Source of the DNA: Pseudomonas sp. NKUCC02_KPG
GTDB lineage: Bacteria; Pseudomonadota; Gammaproteobacteria; Pseudomonadales; Pseudomonadaceae
Assembly (NCBI RefSeq): GCF_019345465.1
Contig: NZ_JAHKRC010000004.1
Span: 186,001 to 250,000 of the forward strand
Length of the DNA: 64,000 nucleotides
Reading direction: 5' to 3'
Shown: in pieces, positions 53,916 through 62,139 of the stretch
Layout of the letters: every line of letters begins with the position of its first letter
Position numbering within the stretch: position 1 is the stretch's first letter
Translations under genes and position numbers: made by a program
The notes under the pieces: model-generated
Told to the model about the DNA's origin: nothing
The model's input: the letters and a program-made list of their open reading frames with translations, nothing else
Databases searched by the model: none

Positions 53916-55211
53916 ATGATTTCACCTACCTGCGCCCTCTCGCTTCTCACACGCTCGATAAACGCCAAAAGTACCCGCTCCCTTGCGCTGCTCGGCCTCG
54001 GCAGCATGGGCCTGGCCTTGCCGTTAACGGGCATGGCAGAGGGCTTTGTGGACGACACCAAGGCCACCCTGACCCTGCGCAACGCCTATATCAACCGCAA
54101 TTACACCAACCCCAACTATCCACAAAGCAAAGCCGAAGAGTGGACACAAAACTTCATTCTCGACGTCAAGTCCGGCTTTACCCAAGGCACGGTCGGTTTC
54201 GGGGTGGATGTGCTGGGGCTCTACTCTCAGAAGCTCGATGGCGGTAAAGGCACAGTCGGCACACAACTGCTGCCGACCCATAGTGATGGCGAGCCCGCCG
54301 ATAACTTCGGCCGCCTGGGCGTTGCAGCCAAGGCCAAAATATCCAGCACGGAGCTTAAAATCGGCGAGTGGATGCCTGTATTGCCAATCCTGCGCTCGGA
54401 TGACGGGCGCTCCCTGCCTCAAACCTTCCGTGGCGGCCAGATCACGTCAAAAGAAATCGCCGGGCTGAACCTCTATGGCGGTCAGTTCCGTGCCAACAGT
54501 CCGCGTAACGATGCAAGCATGGAAGAAATGTCGCTCAACGGTAAAGGCGCCTTTACCTCCGACCGTTTCAACTTTGCCGGCGGTGATTACAGCTTCAACG
54601 ACAAGCGCACTCAGGTCGGCGTGTGGTACGCCCAGCTGGAAGATATCTATCAGCAGCAATTCCTGAACGTCCTGCACAGCCAGCCCATCGGCGATGTGAC
54701 CCTGGGCGCCAACCTTGGCTATTTCTGGGGCAAGGAAGACGGCAACAAACTGGCTGGCGATCTGGACAACAAAACCGCCTACGCCCTGCTTTCGGCCAAA
54801 TACAAAGGCAACACCCTGTATGTAGGCCTGCAGAAAATCAGCGGCGACGATGGCTGGTTCCGCGTCAACGGCACCAGCGGCGGCACATTGGCCAACGACA
54901 GCTACAACTCCAGCTACGACAACGCCAAGGAACGCTCCTGGCAACTGCGCCACGACCTGGATTTTGCAGTGCTTGGCGTCCCCGGCCTGACGATGATGAA
55001 CCGCTATATCAGCGGCGATAACATCCACACCGGCGCCATTACGGATGGCAAGGAATGGGGCCGCGAATCGGAACTGGCCTACACCGTGCAAAGCGGCACG
55101 TTCAAGGACCTGAACCTGCGCTGGCGCAACGCGAGCATCCGTCGCGATTACAGCGCGCACGAATTCGACGAAAACCGCATCTTCATCAGCTATCCGCTGT
55201 CGTTGTTGTAA
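53916..55211 (+). CDS. OprD family outer-membrane porin
   Basis: 431-residue porin of the OprD/OccD-OccK family for small acidic or basic solutes. Signal peptide with an n-region of about 20 residues, hydrophobic SLALLGLGSMGLALPLTGMA, then EGFVDDTKATLTLRNAYINR, the standard mature N-terminus of the family. The barrel-strand pattern continues to ISYPLSLL. I start at 53916 because aaggag (53902-53907) is eight bases upstream; the in-frame ATG at 53871 lies in the operator. Its neighbours handle hexuronates, so galacturonate or glucuronate uptake is the likely job. Confidence 0.9.
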   Translation: MISPTCALSLLTRSINAKSTRSLALLGLGSMGLALPLTGMAEGFVDDTKATLTLRNAYINRNYTNPNYPQSKAEEWTQNFILDVKSGFTQGTVGFGVDVLGLYSQKLDGGKGTVGTQLLPTHSDGEPADNFGRLGVAAKAKISSTELKIGEWMPVLPILRSDDGRSLPQTFRGGQITSKEIAGLNLYGGQFRANSPRNDASMEEMSLNGKGAFTSDRFNFAGGDYSFNDKRTQVGVWYAQLEDIYQQQFLNVLHSQPIGDVTLGANLGYFWGKEDGNKLAGDLDNKTAYALLSAKYKGNTLYVGLQKISGDDGWFRVNGTSGGTLANDSYNSSYDNAKERSWQLRHDLDFAVLGVPGLTMMNRYISGDNIHTGAITDGKEWGRESELAYTVQSGTFKDLNLRWRNASIRRDYSAHEFDENRIFISYPLSLL

Positions 55212-55228
55212 ACGCCCTTCTTGATCTG

Positions 55229-55311
55229 TGGGAGCGGGCTTGCTCGCGATGGCATCTGTGCAACCTGCCACACCGTGGTGTCTGCATCGCCGGCAAACCA
55301 GCTCCCACAGG
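55229..55311. repeat. REP pair (family 1)
   Basis: tgtgggagcgggcttgctcg and catcgccggcaaaccagctc (then ccacag) in inverted orientation between oprD and udh. Confidence 0.85.
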
Positions 55312-55366
55312 TATGTGACGCTCCCCAAATAGTAAAACCTTAGCCGTTACAAGTACGGATTCGGCA

Positions 55367-55396
55367 TTGACAACCACCACAATGGCTGTGAATAAT
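55367..55396 (+). promoter_or_regulatory. Promoter of udh operon
   Basis: -35 TTGACA (55367-55372), 18-base spacer, -10 AATAAT (55391-55396). Same -35 context as the porin promoter. Confidence 0.6.
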
Positions 55397-55403
55397 CCAA
55401 GCC

Positions 55404-55427
55404 AAGTCATACGACAACAGATGACAA
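55404..55427. promoter_or_regulatory. Putative GntR-type operator of udh operon
   Basis: aagtcatacgacaacagatg followed by acaa; shares gacaacagat and flanking bases with the oprD site at the same distance from the -35 box (37 versus 39 bases). Confidence 0.5.
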
Positions 55428-55451
55428 TAACAAGAAATACAGGGATTTTTG

Positions 55452-56279
55452 ATGACAACCACACGTACTGTCCAAACCCCCTTCAATCGCCTTCTTCTCA
55501 CCGGTGCAGCCGGCGGTCTGGGGAAGGTACTGCGCGAAAGCCTCAAGCCCTACGCGAAGGTGTTGCGACTCTCTGATATCGCCCAAATAGCACCCGCGGC
55601 CGATAGCCACGAAGAAATAGTCCTCTGTGATCTTGCCGACAAGCACGCTGTTCACCAGATGGTTGAAGGCGTAGACGCCATCCTGCACTTTGGTGGGGTC
55701 TCGGTAGAGCGTCCGTTCGAAGAGATTCTGGGCCCCAACATCAGCGGTATTTTCCATATCTACGAAGCCGCACGCCGTCATGGCGTCAAGCGCGTGATCT
55801 TCGCCAGCTCCAACCATGTCATCGGGTTCTACAAGCAGGACCAAACCCTGGATGCCCACTCCCCGCGACGTCCGGACGGCTATTACGGTCTGTCCAAGTC
55901 CTACGGCGAAGACATGGCCACCTTCTACTTCGATCGCTACGGCATCGAAACCGTCAGCATCCGCATCGGCTCCTCGTTCCCCGAGCCGCAAAACCGCCGG
56001 ATGATGAGCACCTGGCTGAGCTTTGCCGACCTCACGCAGTTGATCGAGCGCTCGCTGTACACCCCCAATGTCGGCCACACCGTGGTCTATGGCGCCTCCA
56101 ACAACCTCAACGTGTGGTGGGACAACCGCTTTGCCGCCCACCTGGGTTTTGAGCCCAGGGACACCTCTGAAGTATTCCGCGCCAAGATCGACGCCCAGCC
56201 TGTGCCTGCGGCCAACGATCCAGCCATGGTTTACCAGGGCGGGGCCTTCGTTGCGGCAGGTCCGTTCGGGGACGAGTAA
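55452..56279 (+). CDS. udh: Uronate dehydrogenase
   Basis: 275-residue short-chain dehydrogenase (extended type) that oxidises D-galacturonate or D-glucuronate with NAD+ to the aldarolactone, first step of the oxidative uronate pathway. NAD motif TGAAGGLG (17-24); active-site Ser in FASSNHVIGFY; catalytic Tyr145-x3-Lys149 in DGYYGLSKSYGED; LHFGGVSVERPFEEIL is typical of Udh. Start at the ATG 55452, with aggga upstream; TTG at 55449 is less likely. The lactonase, TRAP transporter and probably downstream genes form its operon. Confidence 0.9.
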   Translation: MTTTRTVQTPFNRLLLTGAAGGLGKVLRESLKPYAKVLRLSDIAQIAPAADSHEEIVLCDLADKHAVHQMVEGVDAILHFGGVSVERPFEEILGPNISGIFHIYEAARRHGVKRVIFASSNHVIGFYKQDQTLDAHSPRRPDGYYGLSKSYGEDMATFYFDRYGIETVSIRIGSSFPEPQNRRMMSTWLSFADLTQLIERSLYTPNVGHTVVYGASNNLNVWWDNRFAAHLGFEPRDTSEVFRAKIDAQPVPAANDPAMVYQGGAFVAAGPFGDE

Positions 56280-56326
56280 ACCGCTCCCCGGGCACACCAC
56301 TGAATACGGACAAGGATCGAGCCGCC

Positions 56327-57214
56327 ATGACTGCTGAACTGATTCTGGATGCACGCAACGCCACCGGCGAAAGCCCGGTCTGGAGCACTGCGCAACAGGC
56401 ACTTTTCTGGGTGGATATCCCGGCAAAACGCTTGCACCGCTGGAGCCCCGCCGATGGCAAAAACCAAAGCTGGCAAGCCTCGCAAATGCTCGCGTGCATT
56501 GCTCAGGCAGGGAATGGCTGCTGGATCGCCGGTATGGAGAACGGGCTGTTCGCCATCACGCCCCACACCGATGGCAGCCTCGACAGTCGCCTGCTGGCCA
56601 GCGTGACCCACGCCCTGCCAGGGATGCGATTTAACGATGGCCGCTGCGATCGCCAGGGACGCTTCTGGGCGGGCACCATGTTGATGAACATGGCCGCCGG
56701 GGCGCCGGTGGGCGCGATGTATCGCTACAGCTCGGGCCAGCAAGAACCACTCGAGGCGCAACTTGAAGGGCTGACCGTACCCAACGGCCTGGCGTTCAGC
56801 CCGGACGGCAAAACCATGTACCTCTCGGACTCACATCCCGATGTGCAAAAGATCTGGGCGTTTGACTACGACACCGACACCGGCACGCCCCATGGTCGCC
56901 GCCTGTTCGTGGACATGGCCGAACAGGCAGGCCGCCCTGATGGCGCCGCCGTCGACGCGGATGGCTGCTACTGGATCTGCGGCAACGATGCGGGGTTGAT
57001 CCATCGCTTTACCCCTGAAGGCAAGCTTGACCGCTCCCTGGCCGTGCCCGTCAAAAAACCCGCGATGTGTGCCTTTGGCGGCGCAGACCTGGACACCCTG
57101 TTCGTGACCTCGATTCGTCCTGCCGGGGATCTCGCCGACCAGCCGCTGGCAGGCGGGGTGTTTGCCCTAAGGCCAGGCGTCAAAGGCCTGCCGGAGCCCG
57201 CCTTCAATCACTGA
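56327..57214 (+). CDS. uxuL: SMP-30/gluconolactonase family aldarolactonase
   Basis: 295-residue six-bladed beta-propeller of the SMP-30/gluconolactonase family. The divalent-metal ligands of the family are in place: Glu in ATGESPVWS, Asn in LTVPNGLAFSPDG and Asp in MYLSDSHPDVQ. Because it follows udh after 47 bases, it most likely opens the glucaro- or galactarolactone that Udh makes, as described for UxuL in Pseudomonas; the specific name is by context. A caaggat site precedes the ATG at 56327. Confidence 0.82.
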   Translation: MTAELILDARNATGESPVWSTAQQALFWVDIPAKRLHRWSPADGKNQSWQASQMLACIAQAGNGCWIAGMENGLFAITPHTDGSLDSRLLASVTHALPGMRFNDGRCDRQGRFWAGTMLMNMAAGAPVGAMYRYSSGQQEPLEAQLEGLTVPNGLAFSPDGKTMYLSDSHPDVQKIWAFDYDTDTGTPHGRRLFVDMAEQAGRPDGAAVDADGCYWICGNDAGLIHRFTPEGKLDRSLAVPVKKPAMCAFGGADLDTLFVTSIRPAGDLADQPLAGGVFALRPGVKGLPEPAFNH

Positions 57215-57263
57215 TTGCTGATCCAACACCTTTAAATAACAAAAACAATATGTGGAGTGACCC

Positions 57264-58247
57264 ATGGATTTCAAACGCACCTTGCTTATCGCTGCGCTCC
57301 CGCTGGCTTTCTGCCTCTCAGGCATGGCCCAGGCCGAAATCAAAATCAAATTCGCCGAGGTTCACCCCACTGGCTATCCGCCTGTGGTCGCTGAACAGGA
57401 AATGGGCAAGAAGCTTCAGACCCAGAGTAACGGCGATATTTCCTTCAAGATGTTTGCCGGTGGCGTGCTGGGCTCCGAGAAAGAGGTGGTCGAGCAACTC
57501 CAGTCCGGCGCGATACAGATGACCCGTGTCAGCCTGGGCATCCTCGGGCCGGTCGTGCCGGAAACCAACGCGTTCAACCTGCCGTTCGTGTTCCGCGACC
57601 AGGCCCACATGCGCAAAATCATCGACGGTGAAATTGGCCAGGAGATGCTGGATAAAATCACCAACTCCGACTTCAACATGGTCGCGCTGGCCTGGATGGA
57701 TGGCGGAACCCGCAACCTGTACACCAAGAAGCCCGTACGCGAAATTGCCGACCTCAAGGGCATGAAAATCCGCGTCCAGGGCAACCCGGTATTTATCCAG
57801 ACCATCAACGACATGGGCGGCAATGGTATCGGCATGGCCACCGGCGAGATCTTCAGCGCCCTGCAGACCGGCGTGATCGATGGCGCAGAGAACAACCCGC
57901 CTACCTTTCTTGAACACAACCACTACCAGAACGCCAAGTACTTCACCTGGACCGATCACCTGATCCTGCCCGAGCCGATCGTGATCGCCAAATCCACCTG
58001 GACAAAGCTCAACCCGGAGCAACAAGCCCTGGTGCAGAAACTTGCCCGCGAGGCGCAGTTTGAAGAGCGCGAGTTGTGGGACAAAAAATCCGCCGAAAGC
58101 GTCACCAAACTCAAGGCCGGTGGTGTTGAGTTCATCACCCTCACGCCTGAGCAGAAAAAAGCCTTCTACGACGCGACTCAGCCGGTGCGTGACAAGTATG
58201 GCGCTGACTACAAAGACCTGATCTCCCGTATTGAAGCCGTTCAATAA
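57264..58247 (+). CDS. dctP: TRAP transporter substrate-binding protein DctP
   Basis: 327-residue periplasmic solute receptor of a tripartite (TRAP) transporter. Signal peptide MDFKRTLLIAALPLAFCLSGMAQA, then EIKIKFAEVHPTGYPPVVAE. The DctP signature region with the carboxylate-binding Arg is in LKGMKIRVQGNPVFIQTIND, and NPPTFLEHNHYQNAKYFT follows. The genomic setting (udh, lactonase) suggests a uronate or aldarate ligand. The membrane components are the next two genes. Confidence 0.93.
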   Translation: MDFKRTLLIAALPLAFCLSGMAQAEIKIKFAEVHPTGYPPVVAEQEMGKKLQTQSNGDISFKMFAGGVLGSEKEVVEQLQSGAIQMTRVSLGILGPVVPETNAFNLPFVFRDQAHMRKIIDGEIGQEMLDKITNSDFNMVALAWMDGGTRNLYTKKPVREIADLKGMKIRVQGNPVFIQTINDMGGNGIGMATGEIFSALQTGVIDGAENNPPTFLEHNHYQNAKYFTWTDHLILPEPIVIAKSTWTKLNPEQQALVQKLAREAQFEERELWDKKSAESVTKLKAGGVEFITLTPEQKKAFYDATQPVRDKYGADYKDLISRIEAVQ

Positions 58248-58309
58248 GTCAGTCCGATAATGCCGCGGTGACGGGCTCCAGCCCGTTTTCCGCCGCAGTG
58301 GTGAGCCCC

Positions 58310-58837
58310 ATGAAAAATACCGTGCTGCGCTTTAACGACATGTTGTACCGGGTGTGTATCGGGATTGCCGGCCTGTCGGTACTGACCATGACCCTGATCA
58401 TTCCATGGGGCATCTTTGCCCGCTACGTGCTGGGGACCGGCTCCAGTTGGCCCGAGCCCACCGCCATTTTATTGATGGTGGTATTCACCTTCTTCGGGGC
58501 CGCCGCCAGTTACCGCGCCGGGGCCCATATGGCCGTGGCGATGGCCGTGGAACGGATGCCCAGGCACATCCGCCCCAAGGTCGCCGTGCTGGTGCAAATA
58601 CTGATGGTGATGGTCTGTCTGTTCATGACCGTGAAGGGGTTCAAATTGTGTGCGACCACCTGGAATCAGTTCATTGGTGAGATGCCGTCCGTGCGGGTTG
58701 GCATCTCCTATTTACCTATCCCTGTTGGCGGCCTGATAACCCTTTGCTTCGTCCTGGAAAAACTGTTCCTGGGCGACCAAAGCCACCGCCGTGCCGTGCG
58801 GTTCGACATCGTAGAAGCCAGCGAAGAGGCCGTATAA
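58310..58837 (+). CDS. dctQ: TRAP transporter small membrane subunit DctQ
   Basis: 175-residue, four-helix subunit that supports DctM. Typical DctQ marks: IPWGIFARYVLGTGSSWPEPTAILLMVVFTFFGAAASYRAGAHM spans helices 1-2 (residues 30-75), and ISYLPIPVGGLITLCFVLE is helix 4. I start at 58310 (MKNTVLRFNDMLYR); an in-frame start at 58268 is possible but lacks a ribosome site. Its stop abuts the dctM ATG with no gap. Confidence 0.9.
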   Translation: MKNTVLRFNDMLYRVCIGIAGLSVLTMTLIIPWGIFARYVLGTGSSWPEPTAILLMVVFTFFGAAASYRAGAHMAVAMAVERMPRHIRPKVAVLVQILMVMVCLFMTVKGFKLCATTWNQFIGEMPSVRVGISYLPIPVGGLITLCFVLEKLFLGDQSHRRAVRFDIVEASEEAV

Positions 58838-60118
58838 ATGGACGCTTTCGTATTGTTGGGCAGCTTTATCGCCCTGATCCTTCTCGGCATGCCGGTCGCC
58901 TATGCGCTGGGCCTGTCGGCACTGGTCGGCGCCTGGTGGATCGATATCCCGTTCGACGCCCTGATGATCCAGGTGGCTGGGGGCGTGAATAAATTCTCCC
59001 TGCTGGCTATCCCGTTCTTCGTACTGGCGGGGGCGATCATGGCCGAAGGGGGCATGTCACGCCGGCTGGTGGCATTTGCCGGGGTGTTGGTGGGCTTCGT
59101 ACGGGGCGGGCTGTCACTGGTCAACATCGTGGCTTCAACCTTTTTCGGTGCGATTTCCGGCTCATCTGTGGCTGACACGGCGTCGGTAGGCTCGGTACTG
59201 ATTCCGGAGATGGAGCGTGCCGGCTACCCCCGCGAGTTCTCCACGGCAGTGACGGTCAGCGGTTCGGTACAAGCCTTGCTCACACCGCCGAGCCACAACT
59301 CGGTGCTGTACTCGCTGGCCGCTGGCGGTACGGTGTCGATCGCTTCGCTGTTCATGGCGGGCATCATGCCGGGATTGCTGCTCAGCGCCGTGATGATGGG
59401 CCTGTGCATGATCTTTGCGCGCAAGCGCAACTACCCCAAGGGTGAAGTGATTCCGCTGCGCCGGGCGCTGAAAATCGCCGGTGAAGCGATGTGGGGCCTG
59501 ATGGCCATGGTCATCATCCTCGGCGGCATCCTGACAGGCATCTTCACCGCCACCGAGTCGGCAGCCGTTGCGGTGGTCTGGTCGTTCTTTGTCACCATGT
59601 TCATTTATCGCGACTACAAATGGCGCGACCTGCCCAAGCTGATGCACCGGGCGGTACGCACCATTTCCATCGTGATGATCCTGATCGGTTTTGCAGCCAG
59701 CTTCGGTTACATCCTGACGCTGATGGAAATCCCGATGAAGATCACCACAGCGTTCCTGACGCTGTCGGATAACCGTTACGTGATCCTGATGTGCATCAAC
59801 GTCATGTTGCTGCTGCTGGGCACCGTGATGGACATGGCGCCACTGATTCTGATCCTTACGCCAATCCTGCTGCCCGTGATCATCGGTATCGGCGTTGATC
59901 CCGTGCATTTCGGCATGATCATGCTGGTCAACCTGGGGATCGGACTGATTACACCGCCGGTAGGCGCAGTGCTGTTCGTGGGCGCTGCCGTGGGTAAAGT
60001 CACTATCGAAAACACGGTTAAAGCCTTGCTGCCGTTCTACGTGGCGCTGTTCATGGTGCTGATGCTGGTGACCTACGTTCCGGCCATCTCGCTGTGGTTG
60101 CCAAGCCTGGTGCTATAA
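58838..60118 (+). CDS. dctM: TRAP transporter large permease DctM
   Basis: 426-residue sodium-driven permease with about 12 helices. Family landmarks: LLAIPFFVLAGAIMAEGGMSRRLV, FFGAISGSSVADTASVGSVLIPEM, and LTPSHNSVLYSLAAGG-like (TPPSHNSVLYSLAAGGTV), then DMAPLILILTPILLPV and GLITPPVGAVLFVG. It starts on the base after the dctQ stop and ends the compact part of the udh operon; a REP pair follows. Confidence 0.94.
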   Translation: MDAFVLLGSFIALILLGMPVAYALGLSALVGAWWIDIPFDALMIQVAGGVNKFSLLAIPFFVLAGAIMAEGGMSRRLVAFAGVLVGFVRGGLSLVNIVASTFFGAISGSSVADTASVGSVLIPEMERAGYPREFSTAVTVSGSVQALLTPPSHNSVLYSLAAGGTVSIASLFMAGIMPGLLLSAVMMGLCMIFARKRNYPKGEVIPLRRALKIAGEAMWGLMAMVIILGGILTGIFTATESAAVAVVWSFFVTMFIYRDYKWRDLPKLMHRAVRTISIVMILIGFAASFGYILTLMEIPMKITTAFLTLSDNRYVILMCINVMLLLLGTVMDMAPLILILTPILLPVIIGIGVDPVHFGMIMLVNLGIGLITPPVGAVLFVGAAVGKVTIENTVKALLPFYVALFMVLMLVTYVPAISLWLPSLVL

Positions 60119-60132
60119 CCCGTCCCCTGCCC

Positions 60133-60217
60133 GTGGGAGCGGGCTTGCTTGCGATGCAGACGACGCGGTGTAACTGATACACCGCAGCGTTCCCATCGCG
60201 AGCAAGCCCGCTCCCAC
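60133..60217. repeat. REP pair (family 1)
   Basis: gtgggagcgggcttgcttgc and gcgagcaagcccgctcccac in inverted orientation; the best-preserved pair of this family in the window. Confidence 0.9.
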
Positions 60218-60265
60218 AATGCTTATCCAAGAGGCTTTATTTCCAGCCAAGGAGGCTGGTTACTT

Positions 60266-61180
60266 ATGTCTGCTCCTGCTTTGTTCCCCCGCCATATCGC
60301 CGTGTTGATTCTGGTCCTGCTGGCCTGCGCATTCGCGGGCAACCACATCGCCGCCCGCATCGCCTTCGATCACGACACAGGCCTGTTACTGGCCATTCTG
60401 TGCCGCGCTGGCGTGACCTTGCTGGTGTTGACCAGCCTGGTGCTGTGGCAACGCGAACGCCCGCGCCTGACCCCTGCCAACTGGCGCTGGCAAGTGCTGC
60501 TGGGGCTGCTGATCGCGGCACAAAGTTTCTTTATCTATTCGGCCGTGGCACGGATTCCCGTGGCACTGGCGCTGTTGATTGCCAACGTGGCGCCGATCCT
60601 GCTGGTGCTGCTGACCTGGGCCCTGGGAGGTGCAGCCCCGACACGGCGAGCGGCGCTGCTCATGGGGTTGATCATGTGCGGCCTGGTCTTTGCCCTGGAC
60701 GTCCCCGAGCGCCTGTCCAACCAGGGCACCACCGAAGCGCAATGGCTCGAAGGCATTCTGTTCGGGTTCGCCGCGGCCTCCGTGTTCGCCTGTGCGCTCT
60801 GGATTACCGATCACAAGCTGTCGAGCCTGCGTGGCACGGTGCGCAGCATGCTGACCATGCTGATTGTATTTTGCGCAGCGGCCCTGGCCGGGGTCAGCGG
60901 TGTGCTGCCCGGCGGCGTGTCGCTGCCCTCCTCGTCCACCGGCTGGACAGCTCTGGCCTGCCTGGTGGCGCTTTATGGACTAGGGTTCTGCCTGTTGTTT
61001 ATCTGCATGACGCGCCTGAACATGGCCCGCAACGCACCCGTAATGAACGTTGAGCCAGTGGCAAGCCTGCTGTTTGGCTGGCTGATCCTGGACCAATTGC
61101 TCAGCAGCGGCCAAATCATCGGCGGCCTGATCGTGGTCGCGGGTATCGTGATGCTGACCTGGCGCCGTGCCACCGATTGA
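60266..61180 (+). CDS. EamA/DMT family transporter
   Basis: 304-residue drug/metabolite transporter with ten helices in two EamA repeats. aaggagg (60249-60255) precedes the ATG, a strong ribosome site, so I use 60266 and not upstream in-frame codons that lie in the REP. Helix 1 shows ACAFAGNHIAARIAFD; the second repeat ends MNVEPVASLLFGWLILDQLLSSGQIIGG, typical of the family. Substrate unknown. It may be co-regulated with the uronate operon or independent, since the REP separates them. Confidence 0.88.
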   Translation: MSAPALFPRHIAVLILVLLACAFAGNHIAARIAFDHDTGLLLAILCRAGVTLLVLTSLVLWQRERPRLTPANWRWQVLLGLLIAAQSFFIYSAVARIPVALALLIANVAPILLVLLTWALGGAAPTRRAALLMGLIMCGLVFALDVPERLSNQGTTEAQWLEGILFGFAAASVFACALWITDHKLSSLRGTVRSMLTMLIVFCAAALAGVSGVLPGGVSLPSSSTGWTALACLVALYGLGFCLLFICMTRLNMARNAPVMNVEPVASLLFGWLILDQLLSSGQIIGGLIVVAGIVMLTWRRATD

Positions 61181-61207
61181 TCTGTCATTCCCTAACGGTA
61201 GAGCCCC

Positions 61208-62074
61208 ATGCCCACAGAAACATTGACCCTTGAAGACGGCCTGACCCGTCTGACTCTGGCACCGCACATAGGCGGCAGCATTCTTGACTGGAGCATCATT
61301 GCCAGCGGCCAGCCCTTGTTTCGCCCAAGTGCAGCGGATGCCCTGGACAGCAACTCGGCCAACCAGCTGGCCTGTTATCCACTGGTGCCCTGGTCGAACC
61401 GGATCGGGGATGGAGGCTTCGAAGGCGCAGGCCATTGGTTCGCCTTGCAGCCCAACAATCCTCCAGGCCTGCTGCCCATCCACGGCAGTGCATGGCAGCA
61501 GGCCTGGAGCGTGACCGAACACAGCCCGCACCATGCCTGCCTGCAACTCGACAGCACCGTCCCCTTTGCCTACCGTGCGCAGCTGCGCTACAGCCTGAGC
61601 GACGGCCAACTGCGTATCGAGCTGAGCGTGACCCATCAGGCCGAGCACGCGGCCTGGCATGGCCTGGGGCTACACCCGTATCTGCCGCGCACCGCCAACA
61701 CACGATTGCAGGCAAAGTCTGCTCAGGTCTGGCTGTGCGATGACCAGGGCCTGCCCACGGAGCTTGCGCCCCTGCCGATGGAATGGGACTTCAACCAGAG
61801 CAACGCCTTGCCGCACACCCGGCTCGACAATTGTTTCACCGAGTGGGATGGCAACGCAGTGATCAGCCAGCCGGACCTGGGCTATACGCTGGGCTGTCAG
61901 GCAACGGGCAGCCCTTACTGCCTGGTGTATTGCCCGCCGGGAGAGGACTTTTTCTGCTTCGAACCCGTCAGCCACCCGGTCAATGCCCATCACCTGCCCG
62001 GCCACCCCGGGCTGACGTTATTGCATAAGGGCCAATCAGCGAACATCAGTGTCAGCTTCAAACTCAACCCATAG
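61208..62074 (+). CDS. Aldose 1-epimerase family protein
   Basis: 288-residue galactose-mutarotase-like protein. N-terminal LTRLTLAPHIGGSILDWSI, the substrate-binding ACYPLVPWSNRIGDGGFEGA, HGSAWQQAWSV and the histidine in HGLGLHPYLP fit the family; the catalytic Glu is probably in CPPGEDFFCFEPVSHPVNA. It would interconvert sugar anomers, possibly of the uronates handled by the neighbouring genes. 27 bases after the EamA gene, so likely co-transcribed with it. Confidence 0.86.
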   Translation: MPTETLTLEDGLTRLTLAPHIGGSILDWSIIASGQPLFRPSAADALDSNSANQLACYPLVPWSNRIGDGGFEGAGHWFALQPNNPPGLLPIHGSAWQQAWSVTEHSPHHACLQLDSTVPFAYRAQLRYSLSDGQLRIELSVTHQAEHAAWHGLGLHPYLPRTANTRLQAKSAQVWLCDDQGLPTELAPLPMEWDFNQSNALPHTRLDNCFTEWDGNAVISQPDLGYTLGCQATGSPYCLVYCPPGEDFFCFEPVSHPVNAHHLPGHPGLTLLHKGQSANISVSFKLNP

Positions 62075-62139
62075 ATCCAGGTCAATAATCCCGCACTCAG
62101 GCTCGATTAATATCGCGCCTTTTTGCGAATGACCTGACT

